NCBI RefSeq assembly: GCF_016861975.1
Contig: NZ_BOMB01000031.1
Location: 1-64,000 of the forward strand
Origin: Actinocatenispora rupis
Lineage (GTDB): Bacteria; Actinomycetota; Actinomycetes; Mycobacteriales; Micromonosporaceae
DNA length: 64,000 nucleotides
Direction of reading: 5' to 3'
Positions 22,751 through 31,643 of the stretch are shown here, piece by piece. The position numbers and the translations under genes are program-made. Within the stretch, counting starts at the first letter, position 1. Each line of letters begins with the position of its first letter. The notes beneath the pieces were generated by a model. That model worked only from the letters and a program-made list of their open reading frames with translations, did no database searches and was not told the origin of the DNA.

Positions 22751-22945
22751 TCAGGTCAGCGCGGGTTCCGAGATCCTGAGCAGCTCGTCGGGTGCCTGGG
22801 CGGCCGCGGTCAGCCGGTCGTTTTCGGCCTGCAACCGAGCGGCCTCGAACTCCAGCGCCCGGACCCGGGCACGCAGTCGGGTGACCTCGTCGAGCAGGCG
22901 CCGGTCCGGCGCGTTGCCGACGTGGCCGTAGAGGGCCTTCGCCAT
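22751..22945 (-). CDS. Small coiled-coil protein, conserved in actinobacteria
   Basis: The 64-residue protein starts MAKALYGHVG. Residues 17-50 form one charged helix with heptad leucines (LLDEVTRLRARVRALEFEA). The ATG at 22945 has AAGGAG five bases upstream, one of the best ribosome sites in the window. Its own hairpin terminator follows. I recall similar short MAKALYGHVG proteins in other actinomycetes, but no function is established. Its place between acyP and smc suggests it is part of the conserved block. Confidence 0.8.
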   Translation of the reverse strand: MAKALYGHVGNAPDRRLLDEVTRLRARVRALEFEAARLQAENDRLTAAAQAPDELLRISEPALT

Positions 22946-23098
22946 GGTGTCTCCTTGCGAATGCGTCGCCGGGTGGCCGTAGAGCACACCCCGTTACCAG
23001 ATAGGCACGCCGGTCGGGTGCGGATGGCGACGTCCCCATAGTGTGCCCGATCGGCGGAGAACGTCAAGGATGGCATGAGCCTGGTGGACTCAACTTCA

Positions 23099-23386
23099 TC
23101 ACCCCGTCACAAAGCCATCCAGATCACCCCGCGGCACCTCGAAGCTCGGGACCACCGCATCCACCCGTCCCGGCGCCTCCGGGCCGCGCAGCGCGGCGAG
23201 CAGCGCGTGACAAGCATCACGACTGCCCTCGGCCACCACCTCGACATGACCGTCCGCGAGATTCCTCGCCCAACCGGAGAGCCCCAGTTCCAATGCACGG
23301 GACCGGGTCCAGAAGCGGAAGCCGACCCCCTGTACGCGACCGCGTACGAGCGCGACCAGGCGTACGGCTCCCACGACACCGCCCAT
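23099..23386 (-). CDS. acyP: Acylphosphatase
   Basis: The 95-residue enzyme hydrolyses acyl phosphates. The core [19 protein letters not shown] carries the phosphate-binding loop and the catalytic Arg, and [18 protein letters not shown] carries the catalytic Asn. The ATG at 23386 follows GGAGG by five bases. acyP just upstream of smc is the standard actinobacterial arrangement. Confidence 0.93.
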   Translation of the reverse strand: MGGVVGAVRLVALVRGRVQGVGFRFWTRSRALELGLSGWARNLADGHVEVVAEGSRDACHALLAALRGPEAPGRVDAVVPSFEVPRGDLDGFVTG

Positions 23387-23514
23387 CACCGCCTCCGCGA
23401 ATCCGACCGCGTCGGCGACGTCCCGATGCCTCCGCCGGAAGAGAACTGGGCGCACTCCCATCGCTGCCCAGAGTAATACCGACGCAGCGTGACGGCGCCC
23501 CGTTCGTCCCGGTG

Positions 23515-24132
23515 TCACCCGGCCGCGCCACCCGACCCCACCAGCGAACGGGCCAGACTCGCCGCCACGTCGCCGGTCAGCGGGGCGTGCCGCAGCAGCA
23601 GCCGGTACCAGAGCAGGCCGTACGCCTGGTCGACGAGTACGTCGAGGTCGGCGTCGGTGGCCAGTTCGCCACGGTCCCGACCGCGTACGAGCAGGGCGCG
23701 GAGGGCGTCGCGGCGCGCGCCGACGAACGCGGCCAGTACCTCGTGGGTGTCGGGGTTTCCTTGCGCCGCAACAACCAACGCCCGCAACGCGGCGGCGGTG
23801 GGGCCACGGTCGGCCCCCCGGAACGTGGCGGTCAGGAAGTCGGTCAGGTCACCGAGCAGGCTGCCCGTGTCCGGCTCCGGTACGTCCCGCGTGGCGCGCG
23901 CGGCGACCGCGTCGAGCAGCACCGCGTACTTCCCGGGCCACCAGCGGTAGATCGTCTGCTTGCCGACGCCGGCCTCGGCGGCGATCGACTCGACGGAGAG
24001 GGCCACGTCGGGGCGGGCGACGACGCGCAGGGCGGCGTCGAGGACGGCCTGCCGGGCCGCCTCGTTCCGGCGGCGCCCGGTGTGTGGTCGTCGGGTGCCG
24101 TCCAGGTCGGGGTGACTCGGATCTCCAGCCAT
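23515..24132 (-). CDS. TetR-family transcriptional repressor
   Basis: This 205-residue regulator has an N-terminal HTH at about residues 28-70 ([20 protein letters not shown], then [20 protein letters not shown]). The C-terminal helical ligand/dimer domain includes [21 protein letters not shown]. The ATG at 24132 fits the family. It is transcribed divergently from an SDR gene, with a perfect 10+10 bp palindrome in the 86-base gap, so it most likely represses both itself and the SDR. The pair interrupts the otherwise conserved mutM-acyP order. Confidence 0.92.
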   Translation of the reverse strand: MAGDPSHPDLDGTRRPHTGRRRNEAARQAVLDAALRVVARPDVALSVESIAAEAGVGKQTIYRWWPGKYAVLLDAVAARATRDVPEPDTGSLLGDLTDFLTATFRGADRGPTAAALRALVVAAQGNPDTHEVLAAFVGARRDALRALLVRGRDRGELATDADLDVLVDQAYGLLWYRLLLRHAPLTGDVAASLARSLVGSGGAAG

Positions 24133-24163
24133 GCGCCCACCGTACCTCTTGACGAGACGGCTT

Positions 24164-24187
24164 GTCTCGACAAACACTTGTCGAGAC
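24164..24187. promoter_or_regulatory. Perfect palindrome, probable TetR operator
   Basis: The sequence is GTCTCGACAA, 4 bases, TTGTCGAGAC: ten-base arms without mismatch. It lies between the TetR start (24132) and the SDR start (24219). A further half-site (CTCGACAA) follows at about 24196-24203. A possible -35 (TTGACG, 24149-24154) for the rightward gene lies just left of it, so a bound repressor would cover the promoter. Confidence 0.82.
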
Positions 24188-24218
24188 GGTACGACTCGAC
24201 AAATGAGAGAAGGCAACC

Positions 24219-24935
24219 GTGTCACTCACCGGTCAGCGGGTCCTCGTCATGGGCGGCAGCTCCGGCATCGGCGCGGCCACCGCGGAACTGTTCGCCGCAC
24301 AGGGCGCCGACGTGGTGATCACCGGACGGGACGAGGCGCGCCTCGCCGCCGTCGCCGCCCGTACCGGGGCCACGGCGCACCGGGTCGACGGCACCGCACC
24401 CGACGAGGTCGCCGCGTTCTTCGCCGCCGACACGCGCTACGACCACCTCGTCCTCGCGCTCAGCGGCGCGGCCGGCGCGGGGCCGTTCGCCACGCTCGAC
24501 CTGGCGGCACTGCGCGACGGGTTCGAGCGGAAGTTCTGGGCGCACGTCGCGGCCGCGCAGGCCGCGCTGCCCCGCCTCACCGGCTCGCTCACGTTCCTGA
24601 CCGCCGCGTCGGCCCGCGCCGCCCTCCCCGGTACGGCGGGGCTCGCGGCGATCAACGGCGCGCTGGAGGCGATGGTCGCGCCGCTCGCGGTGGAACTCGC
24701 GCCGCTGCGGGTCAACGCCGTCTCCCCCGGCATCGTGCGTACGCCGTGGTGGGACCGGCTGCCGGTGGAGATGCGCGACGAGATGTTCGCCGCGCACGAG
24801 AAGTCCCTGCCGGTGGGCCGGATCGGCGAACCCGACGACATCGCCCAGGCCGTACTTGCCGTCGCCACCAACGGTTTCCTCACCGGTACGGTGCTGCCGG
24901 TCGCCGGTGGCGTGCACCTGGCGACCGGCCGGTAG
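24219..24935 (+). CDS. SDR-family oxidoreductase, TetR-controlled
   Basis: The 238-residue protein has the motif VLVMGGSSGIGAATAELF for NAD(P). The downstream catalytic region is atypical: FLTAASARAALPGTAGLAAINGALEAM, where the usual YxxxK Tyr and Lys positions read Gly/Ala and Asn. This resembles the non-classical members that lack the Tyr. VAGGVHLATGR ends it. The GTG at 24219 has AGAAGG five bases upstream. It converges on mutM with 2 bases between stops. Confidence 0.85.
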   Translation: MSLTGQRVLVMGGSSGIGAATAELFAAQGADVVITGRDEARLAAVAARTGATAHRVDGTAPDEVAAFFAADTRYDHLVLALSGAAGAGPFATLDLAALRDGFERKFWAHVAAAQAALPRLTGSLTFLTAASARAALPGTAGLAAINGALEAMVAPLAVELAPLRVNAVSPGIVRTPWWDRLPVEMRDEMFAAHEKSLPVGRIGEPDDIAQAVLAVATNGFLTGTVLPVAGGVHLATGR

Positions 24936-24937
24936 CG

Positions 24938-25804
24938 TCAGGTACGCGGGTGGCGGGGCCGCGGCTGGCACCGCGGGCACCGGTACGAGGAGCGGTTCAT
25001 GAACGGCTCGCGCCGGATCGGGGTGCCGCACCGACGGCACGGCTCCCCGTCCCGCCCGTACGCGTTGAGGGAACGGTCGAAGTAGCCGCTCTCGCCGTTG
25101 ACGTTGACGTACAGGGTGTCGAAGCTGGTGCCGCCGGCGCGCAGGGCCTCGCCGAGCACCTCGCGGACGTACCCGAGGAGGGTCCGGGCGGCGGGGCGGG
25201 TCATCGTCTCCGTCGGCCGGGCCCAGTGCAGCTTCGCCCGCCACAGCGCCTCGTCGGCGTAGATGTTGCCGACGCCGGAGATCAGGGTCTGGTCGAGCAG
25301 CGCCCGTTTGACCCCGGTGTGCCGGCGCCGCAGCGCCGTCACGAACTCCTCGTCGTCGAACTCCGGATCCGCCGGGTCGCGGGCGATGTGCGCGATCTCC
25401 GCCGGCAGGTCCGCGCCGCCGGCCGACAGCGACAGCCCGCCGAACGTGCGCTGGTCGACGAACCGCAGCTCCGGCCCGCCGTCCGCGAACCCGACCCGCA
25501 CCCGCAGGTGCTTCTCGTCCGGCGCGTCCGCGGGCTGGACCAGCAGCTGACCGGACATGCCCAGGTGCGCCAGCACCGCGTCACCGGGCTCCCCCGGCCC
25601 GTCCAACGGCAGCCACAGGTACTTGCCGCGCCGGCGCACGCCGGTGATCGTCCGGCCCACCAGGCCGGCGGCGAAGTGGTCCGCGCCGGGCGCGTGCCGG
25701 CGTACGGCGCGGGGGTGGTGCACCTCGACCCGGCTGACGCGGCGACCCGTCACCCACTTCGCCAGGCCGGACCGGACGGTCTCCACCTCGGGCAGCTCAG
25801 GCAC
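24938..25804 (-). CDS. mutM: Formamidopyrimidine-DNA glycosylase
   Basis: The 288-residue base-excision enzyme removes 8-oxoguanine and formamidopyrimidines. The catalytic N-terminus is [13 protein letters not shown] (Pro2 nucleophile, Glu3). Lys near residue 61 is in [12 protein letters not shown]2TH is in [14 protein letters not shown], and the C-terminal zinc finger is [11 protein letters not shown] to YRCPRCQ. The start is a GTG. It belongs to the rnc-mutM-acyP-smc block; a mannosyltransferase gene separates it from rnc. Confidence 0.96.
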   Translation of the reverse strand: MPELPEVETVRSGLAKWVTGRRVSRVEVHHPRAVRRHAPGADHFAAGLVGRTITGVRRRGKYLWLPLDGPGEPGDAVLAHLGMSGQLLVQPADAPDEKHLRVRVGFADGGPELRFVDQRTFGGLSLSAGGADLPAEIAHIARDPADPEFDDEEFVTALRRRHTGVKRALLDQTLISGVGNIYADEALWRAKLHWARPTETMTRPAARTLLGYVREVLGEALRAGGTSFDTLYVNVNGESGYFDRSLNAYGRDGEPCRRCGTPIRREPFMNRSSYRCPRCQPRPRHPRT

Positions 25805-25811
25805 AACAACC

Positions 25812-26993
25812 TCAAATCGTGTACGGCCAGACCGTGATCATGTACGCGCCGAACCAGCAGCCCAGCAGGCTGATCCCGACGAGACACGGCACCAGCACCC
25901 GGGTACGGGCGGTGACCAGCGCCGCGCCCACCGGCAGCAGCGCCGACAGCACCGGTACGAGCAGCCGGGGCCGTGAGTTGAAGTATCCCGCCGCGCCCAC
26001 GACCGTCCCGTACGCGAGGAGGCCGTAGAGCGTCATCGGCCACCAGAACCGGGCCAGGACCGCGGCCACGACCAGGACGCCGGTGCCGACCAGGATCAGC
26101 GCCGCCGCGACCGGAACCAGCCCGTCGGACGTGCGGAACGTGCTGGTCACGAAGTCGATGCTGGCGGCGCCCCAGTCGATCTTCGTACCCCAGCCCTGGG
26201 ACTGCTGCACGAACCAGCCGTCCAGCCGGCCCAGCCGCAGCCCCACCCACAGCCAGTACGCCGGGACGGACGCCAGCGCGGCCAGCGCCGCCACCGCCGG
26301 TCGTACCCGGGGCGTGCCCGGCTCCCGGCGACCGGTCCAGATCGACCACGCCGCGTACGCCGCGAGGGCCAGCGCGGCGGCCAGCCCCGTCGTCCGCGTC
26401 AGCCCCGCCAGCACCCCGAACGCGCCCGCCGTCAGCCACCGCCCGTGGTGCATCGCCAGCAGCATCGCGAGTACCAGCGCGCAGAACATGGCCTCCGAGT
26501 ACGCCATCGAGAACATGATCGACATCGGCTGGGCGCAGAACAGCACGGCCAGCACGTACCCGAAGCGGTCGTCGCGCAGGCGCCGGCCCAGCAGGTGGAT
26601 CAGCACCGTCGCCGCCGCACCGAACAGCAACGACACCACGATCCCCGCCAGCGCGTACGGCAGGCCCAGGAACGCCAGCGCCCGCACGCACATCGGGTAC
26701 CCGGGGAAGAACGCCAGCGTGTTCCCGACCAGGTGCCCGGACGGGTCGTACTGGAAGCCGCGGTCGTAGCCGTCGCGGGCGATGCGCAGGAAGAAGTCGG
26801 CGTCCCAGATGGTCAACCGGGACGACACCGAACTGTCCGGCTTGACCAGCGCCCACACCAGCAGCAGCTGTACGAACCGGTTCGCCGCGAAGATCACCAA
26901 CGGGACCAGTACGTGCCGCAGTACGAACTCGCGGCGGGCACCGACCGCGTCACCGGCCGGCGGGCCGACCCGCTCGGTCGCCCCGGACGTCAC
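25812..26993 (-). CDS. Polytopic mannosyltransferase-like membrane protein (PIG-V-like)
   Basis: The roughly 393-residue protein has eight to ten hydrophobic helices. An Asp sits in the first outside loop ([17 protein letters not shown]), followed by [13 protein letters not shown] and [19 protein letters not shown]. This WD...R-x-G...FFPxYP pattern is that of GT-C enzymes of the PIG-V/PIG-M group, which use polyprenyl-phosphate mannose. The start is uncertain: GTGs at 26993 and 27008 are both possible, neither with a good ribosome site. It starts 19 bases after rnc and ends 7 bases before mutM, so it sits in that operon. Confidence 0.8.
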   Translation of the reverse strand: MTSGATERVGPPAGDAVGARREFVLRHVLVPLVIFAANRFVQLLLVWALVKPDSSVSSRLTIWDADFFLRIARDGYDRGFQYDPSGHLVGNTLAFFPGYPMCVRALAFLGLPYALAGIVVSLLFGAAATVLIHLLGRRLRDDRFGYVLAVLFCAQPMSIMFSMAYSEAMFCALVLAMLLAMHHGRWLTAGAFGVLAGLTRTTGLAAALALAAYAAWSIWTGRREPGTPRVRPAVAALAALASVPAYWLWVGLRLGRLDGWFVQQSQGWGTKIDWGAASIDFVTSTFRTSDGLVPVAAALILVGTGVLVVAAVLARFWWPMTLYGLLAYGTVVGAAGYFNSRPRLLVPVLSALLPVGAALVTARTRVLVPCLVGISLLGCWFGAYMITVWPYTI

Positions 26994-27012
26994 CGGGCCA
27001 CCGTGCACCGGA

Positions 27013-27762
27013 TCACGCCGGGCCGGCGTCGGGCGTACCACCGTCGCCCGAGGCGCGGTCGTTGAGCCGCCGCCAGGCCAGCTCGGCCGCCCGCTGCTCG
27101 GCCTCCTTCTTGCTCCGGCCGGTGCCCGAACCGAACCGCTCGCCCGCCACGACCGCCCACGCCGTGAACGTCTTCGCGTGGTCCGGCCCCTCCTCCGCCA
27201 CCTGGTACTCGGGCACGCCGAGGCCCTGGTTCGCGGTCAGCTCCTGCAGGCTCGTCTTCCAGTCCAGCCCGGCGCCGCGCCGCGACGCGTCCGCCATCAG
27301 CGGGTCGAACAGCTTGTGCACCAGCTCGCCGGCCACGTCCAGGCCGTGCTCCAGGTACACCGCGCCGAGCAGCGCCTCGGTCGTGTCGGCGAGGATGCTC
27401 GCCTTGTCCCGGCCGCCCGTGGTCTCCTCGCCCTTGCCGAGCCGCACGTACGCCCCGAGACCGCGCGGGCCCAGCCCACGCGCCACCTCGGCCAGCGCCC
27501 GCATGTTCACCACGCTGGCGCGCAGCTTGGCGAGCTGCCCCTCCGGCAGATCCGGATGGTCCCGGTACAGCGCGGCGGTGATCACCAGCCCGAGGACCGC
27601 GTCACCCAGGAACTCCAGCCGCTCGTTCGTCGGCAACCCGCCATGCTCGTACGCGTACGAGCGGTGGGTGAGGGCGCGCTCCAGCAGACCCGGTTCGAGC
27701 TCGACGCCGAGGGCGGCGGTCAGCCCGGCCGGCGACGCCGCGGGCGGTGGGACGCTACTCAT
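27013..27762 (-). CDS. rnc: Ribonuclease III
   Basis: The 249-residue double-strand-specific RNase has the signature [15 protein letters not shown] (catalytic Glu/Asp). A second acidic pair is in [16 protein letters not shown]. The dsRNA-binding domain is [19 protein letters not shown] to [20 protein letters not shown]. The ATG at 27762 follows GGAGG by six bases and overlaps the plsX stop by four bases (ATGA). Confidence 0.96.
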   Translation of the reverse strand: MSSVPPPAASPAGLTAALGVELEPGLLERALTHRSYAYEHGGLPTNERLEFLGDAVLGLVITAALYRDHPDLPEGQLAKLRASVVNMRALAEVARGLGPRGLGAYVRLGKGEETTGGRDKASILADTTEALLGAVYLEHGLDVAGELVHKLFDPLMADASRRGAGLDWKTSLQELTANQGLGVPEYQVAEEGPDHAKTFTAWAVVAGERFGSGTGRSKKEAEQRAAELAWRRLNDRASGDGGTPDAGPA

Positions 27763-28727
27763 CGGCGGCCTCCGGTGCCTGTCGTCCACTCACGGTCGGG
27801 CACCCCTGGTGCCCGGTCCTGTCGGAGGAAAGCGTGATCGATGCGTGCCACCCGGTCGGTCACCCCGTCGGTGACCAGGCGGGCGGCGAACGCGATGCCC
27901 GAGGCGAGGTCCGGCCCGCCGGCCGCGCCGTGGCACACCACCACCGGGCCACCGACACCCAGCAGCGCCGCCGCGCGGGGTACCCCCTCCGCGTGCCGGC
28001 CACCGGCCAGCCGCAGCGTGCCCTCGACGCCCTTGAGCAGTACGTTTCCGGTGAATCCGTCGGTGACGACCACCTCGACCCCACCCAGTGGTACGTCGTG
28101 GCCCTCGACGAGGCCGACGTAGCGCCCGGCGGGCAGGTCCGCGGCGGTCAGCAACCCGTCCGCGGTACGCCGCAGCGTGTCGCCGCTGCCCGGCTCGCTG
28201 CCGATCGACAACAGGCCGACCCGCGGCTCCGGTACGTCCAACGTGGCCTGCGCGTACGCCGCGCCGAGGACGGCGTGGCGCACCAGGTCGGCGGCGTCCG
28301 GGCTGGGCGACGCCCCGACGTCGAGAAGGATCAACCGACCTCGCCGCGCCGGTACGGTCACGGCGAGGGCGGGACGGGACAACCCCGGATAACGCCCGCA
28401 GTACGCCACGGCGGCGGTGACCGTCGCGGCCGTGGAACCGGCCGAGATCACCGCATCCGCCCGGTCGGCCGCCACCAATCCCACCGCGGTACGCACCGGG
28501 GTGCGCTCGCCCTCGTCCACCGGTACCGGATCGACCCGGGACCGCAGGGCAGCGGGAATCCGGGCCAGCAGCCCGTCAACGACGGACGGCGGCCCGACCG
28601 GCACGAGCCGGAGACTGGCATCGGCGTCCAGGGCCAGCAGAGCGCCGTCAACCACGACGGCGGGGGCGTCGTCCCCGCCGAGGAGGTCGACGGCGATCCG
28701 CGCGGCACGCCGCTCGGATCGCGTCAT
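27759..28727 (-). CDS. plsX: Phosphate acyltransferase PlsX
   Basis: The 322-residue soluble enzyme converts acyl-ACP and phosphate to acyl-phosphate for phospholipid synthesis. Family signs are [12 protein letters not shown] at the N-terminus, [34 protein letters not shown] and [18 protein letters not shown]. The ATG at 28727 is followed by the expected sequence; the longer open frame upstream overlaps rpmF and is not used. It is coupled to rnc by a 4-base overlap. Confidence 0.93.
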   Translation of the reverse strand: MTRSERRAARIAVDLLGGDDAPAVVVDGALLALDADASLRLVPVGPPSVVDGLLARIPAALRSRVDPVPVDEGERTPVRTAVGLVAADRADAVISAGSTAATVTAAVAYCGRYPGLSRPALAVTVPARRGRLILLDVGASPSPDAADLVRHAVLGAAYAQATLDVPEPRVGLLSIGSEPGSGDTLRRTADGLLTAADLPAGRYVGLVEGHDVPLGGVEVVVTDGFTGNVLLKGVEGTLRLAGGRHAEGVPRAAALLGVGGPVVVCHGAAGGPDLASGIAFAARLVTDGVTDRVARIDHAFLRQDRAPGVPDREWTTGTGGRR

Positions 28728-28740
28728 GTCCTCGGGAGGA

Positions 28741-28914
28741 TCAGACCTCCACGACCTGACGGCCGTTGTACGTGCCGCAGACGCCGCAGGCCGCGTGCGG
28801 AAGCTTGGGCGACTTGCACTGCGGGCACGGCTGGGTCGCCACCGCGCTCGTCTTCCACTGGCTGCGGCGGGACCGCGTGTTGCTCCGCGACATCCGGCGC
28901 TTCGGAACGGCCAC
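28741..28914 (-). CDS. rpmF: Ribosomal protein bL32
   Basis: This is a 57-residue large-subunit protein. It starts AVPKRRMSRSNTRSRRSQW and has two CxxC pairs (CPQCKSP and CGVCGTY) that bind zinc, so it is the zinc-containing paralogue. The GTG at 28914 has AGGAG eight bases upstream. It lies between the yceD-like gene and plsX, as in most bacteria. Confidence 0.96.
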   Translation of the reverse strand: MAVPKRRMSRSNTRSRRSQWKTSAVATQPCPQCKSPKLPHAACGVCGTYNGRQVVEV

Positions 28915-29044
28915 GTCACTCACTCCTGATGATCTACTCGTTGGTCTGGAGCACCGTGTGGACGACACACGGCACCGCTCGGGTCGCACGAGCCACCCGG
29001 GCTATTGTGTCCCATCGGCCCCGACGCTCCCGCGCCGGGTGAGG

Positions 29045-29617
29045 TCAGGACCCCTCGGACTCCCCCTGGTCCCGCAGCTCGGCCAGCTTCGACCAGCGCG
29101 CGTCGACCTGCTCGTGCGCGTGGTCGGCCGGCAGGTCGTCGAACGGCTGGCCGCACTCGGGGCACAACCCCGGGCAGTCCGGCCGGCACAGCGGGGTGCT
29201 CGGCAGGTCCAGCACGATCGCGTCCCGGACCGCGGGCTCCAGGTCGGCCAGGTCGTCGTGCAGCCGGCTGACCTCGTCCTCGTCGGTCGTCTCCTCCGTG
29301 GTACTGCCCGGATAGGCGAATAGCTCCCCGATGTGCCCGACGACCGTCTCGCCGATCGGCCGGAGGCACCGGCCGCACTCACCCTCGACGCGCGCGGTGA
29401 CCGTACCGGAGACGAACACGCCCTCCGAGGCCGACTCCATCCGCAGGTCGAGCGCGAGCGGCGCGCCCTCCGGTGCGCCGATGAGCGGGAGGCCGAGGTC
29501 GGCCGGGGCGGGCGCCTCGCGCACCACCTCGCGCATCTCGCCCGCACCGCGGGGCAGCTCCCGGGTGGACAGCACCAACGGGTTGGCGGGGTCCAGCGGG
29601 TGGTTCTTCTCGGACAT
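29045..29617 (-). CDS. YceD/DUF177 family protein
   Basis: The 190-residue protein of the DUF177 family is nearly always encoded next to rpmF and linked to 23S rRNA processing in plants and bacteria. It has paired cysteines GECGRCLRP in the middle and CRPDCPGLCPECGQPFDD near the C-terminus. The ATG at 29617 gives MSEKNHPLDPANPLVL; an ATG at 29644 is also in frame. Expected operon: yceD-rpmF-plsX-rnc. Confidence 0.92.
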   Translation of the reverse strand: MSEKNHPLDPANPLVLSTRELPRGAGEMREVVREAPAPADLGLPLIGAPEGAPLALDLRMESASEGVFVSGTVTARVEGECGRCLRPIGETVVGHIGELFAYPGSTTEETTDEDEVSRLHDDLADLEPAVRDAIVLDLPSTPLCRPDCPGLCPECGQPFDDLPADHAHEQVDARWSKLAELRDQGESEGS

Positions 29618-29739
29618 GATCTTCTCGGCAGCCCTCGTCGGCATCGCACTCACAGGGGGGACCGCCCGGCGAATCTGCACGCACCGGGCCGACGTGCCAG
29701 GTTACCCGGCGCCCGGCGCACCGTCGAATCCGTGTCGGG

Positions 29740-30252
29740 TCAGGACACGAACGGTTCCTTCTCCGGTTCGTCGTCCGGGGCGTACGACCCGATCTCGCGC
29801 AGCGCGTGCATCTTGTCCCGGCCGCGTTCGATGGTCGCCAGCGACTTGGTGAGCAGCCGTTCGAAGTTGCTGAGCGTCGTGTCGACGTACTCCTCGCACT
29901 CCTCGCGGAGGCGCTGGCTCTCCTCGCGCGCCTCGCCGACGAGGCGGCTCGCCTCGTGCTCGGCGGACACCGCGACCTCGTTCGCCGAGACCAGCCGGGC
30001 GTGCTCGGCCTCGCCCTCGGTGATGATGCGCTCGGCCTCGCGCTGGCCGGCACCGATGATCTTGTCCCGCTCCTCCAGCAGCGCCTGCGCACGGCGCAGC
30101 TCGGCGGGCAGCTCGCCGCGCAGGTCGTCCAGCATCGCGATCAGCTCACCGCGGTCGACCATGCAGTTCCGCGAGGACATCGGCACCGAACGGGCGCCCT
30201 CCACGTACGACATGATCTCGTCGATACGCTCCAGCGGATCCAACCCGGTCAC
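29740..30252 (-). CDS. DivIVA-like coiled-coil protein
   Basis: The 170-residue protein is almost wholly helical, with long charged heptads (LRRAQALLEERDKIIGAGQR, then EHEASRLVGEAREESQRLRE). It begins MTGLDPLERIDEIMSYVEGA, and an acidic tail DDEPEKEPFVS ends it. Actinobacterial homologues next to coaD are annotated as cell-division initiation or DivIVA-domain proteins, but the DivIVA N-terminal membrane motif is weak here. The GTG at 30252 has GGAGGG immediately upstream. Confidence 0.82.
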   Translation of the reverse strand: MTGLDPLERIDEIMSYVEGARSVPMSSRNCMVDRGELIAMLDDLRGELPAELRRAQALLEERDKIIGAGQREAERIITEGEAEHARLVSANEVAVSAEHEASRLVGEAREESQRLREECEEYVDTTLSNFERLLTKSLATIERGRDKMHALREIGSYAPDDEPEKEPFVS

Positions 30253-30322
30253 TTCCCTCCTGCCAGGCGTGCACCGCCTGCCTCGCTCGCGTACCGGCCG
30301 TGTAGGGCGACGGCCGAGTCGT

Positions 30323-30808
30323 CTAGGCCCCCGTCGGGCGCAGCCGGGCGGCGAGCCTCTCGGCCACGACGTCCGGTACGTGCGGCGACACGTCGCCGCC
30401 CCACTTCGCGACGTCCTTGACCAAACTCGACGACAGAAAAGAGTAAAGCGGGTTGGTGGCCATGAAGAGTGTTTCCACGCCGGCCAGGCCCAGGTTCATC
30501 TGAGACTGCTGCAACTCGTAGTCGAAGTCGCTGACCGCGCGCAGGCCCTTGACGATCACCGAGATGCCGTGTTCCCGGCAGTAGTCGACGGTCAGGCCCT
30601 GGAACGAGTCGACCGAGACGTTCGGGTAGCGGGCGGTGACCGACTCCAGCATCTCGATCCGCTCGTCGAGGCCGAACAGGCCGGTCTTGGCCTGGTTGAC
30701 GAACACGGCGACGACGACCTCGTCGTACAGGTCGGCCACGCGGCCGATGATGTCCAGGTGTCCGTTCGTCACCGGGTCGAACGAACCGGGGCAGATGGCA
30801 CGCCTCAT
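30323..30808 (-). CDS. coaD: Phosphopantetheine adenylyltransferase
   Basis: The 161-residue enzyme makes dephospho-CoA from ATP and 4'-phosphopantetheine. The nucleotidyltransferase motif is CPGSFDPVTNGHLDII (T/HxGH), the pantetheine site is KGLRAVSDFDYELQQSQMN, and the ISTT-like motif reads FLSSSLVKDVA. The ATG at 30808 overlaps the rsmD stop by four bases. Confidence 0.97.
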   Translation of the reverse strand: MRRAICPGSFDPVTNGHLDIIGRVADLYDEVVVAVFVNQAKTGLFGLDERIEMLESVTARYPNVSVDSFQGLTVDYCREHGISVIVKGLRAVSDFDYELQQSQMNLGLAGVETLFMATNPLYSFLSSSLVKDVAKWGGDVSPHVPDVVAERLAARLRPTGA

Positions 30809-31362
30809 GATCGGCGACCGTACCAAAGGGTGGTCTCGCCGTAGCGACGCGAGCGGACCGGCGAGATCCCGGGCACCCAGGTGGGCTCGCCCGACCGGGT
30901 GGCGCGCTCCAGTACGACGACCGCGTCGTCGGCGAGCCAGCCGTCGGCCAGCGCGGCCAGTACCGCGGTGAGCTTCTCGTCGGCCAGCGCGTACGGCGGG
31001 TCGGCGACGACCAGGTGGTACGGCTCGGCCGGCGGGTCGGCGAGCACCCGCTCCACCGGCGCGCCGACCAGCTGCGCGCCGGCCCCGACGCCCAGCGCGG
31101 CGACGTTGCGCCGCAGCGTCGCCACCGCGCGCGGATCGGACTCGACGAACAGCGCGTGCGCGCAGCCCCGCGACAGCGCCTCGAAACCGAGCGCGCCGGA
31201 CCCGGCGTACAGGTCGGCCATCCGGGCGCCGGGCAGCTCCAGCATCGTGCCGAGCGCGCTGAACAACGCCTCGCGTACGCGGTCGGCGGTGGGTCGGGTA
31301 CCGCGACCGGGCGGCACCACGAGGCGTCGGCCGCCGAGCTCGCCGGCCACGATCCGCGTCAC
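30805..31362 (-). CDS. rsmD: 16S rRNA (guanine966-N2)-methyltransferase
   Basis: The 185-residue SAM-dependent methyltransferase has the opening TRIVAGELGGRRLVVPPG, SAM motif ADLYAGSGALGFEALSRG and catalytic motif VVADPPYA. The start is the GTG at 31362. The stop overlaps coaD by 4 bases, so the two are coupled. Confidence 0.94.
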   Translation of the reverse strand: MTRIVAGELGGRRLVVPPGRGTRPTADRVREALFSALGTMLELPGARMADLYAGSGALGFEALSRGCAHALFVESDPRAVATLRRNVAALGVGAGAQLVGAPVERVLADPPAEPYHLVVADPPYALADEKLTAVLAALADGWLADDAVVVLERATRSGEPTWVPGISPVRSRRYGETTLWYGRRS

Positions 31363-31643
31363 CGCACACCCCCGTACACGTCGCTGACGCTACCGTCCGT
31401 CGCGCGCGGGCCGGATCCCGGACGGCCCCGCCGGGCGAAATGTCGACCCACCGTGATCGACGAACCGCACACCGGTTGCGACACGCGACACAACCATCCC
31501 AATCCGCCCACTGGACTTTCCACCGGCGGTACGGGATGGCTAAGGTCTTGCTTCGCGCGCGCGGATGTCCCTCGGTCCCCCGACGGGCACGGCTTGTCGA
31601 CGCGCGCCGGGATGTTCCCTACTCACCCCTCGCGGAGTACCTC

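Noticed and set aside
23515-24935. Toxin-antitoxin or defence pair
   Set aside because: Both proteins are clear TetR and SDR family members in a standard divergent repressor arrangement.
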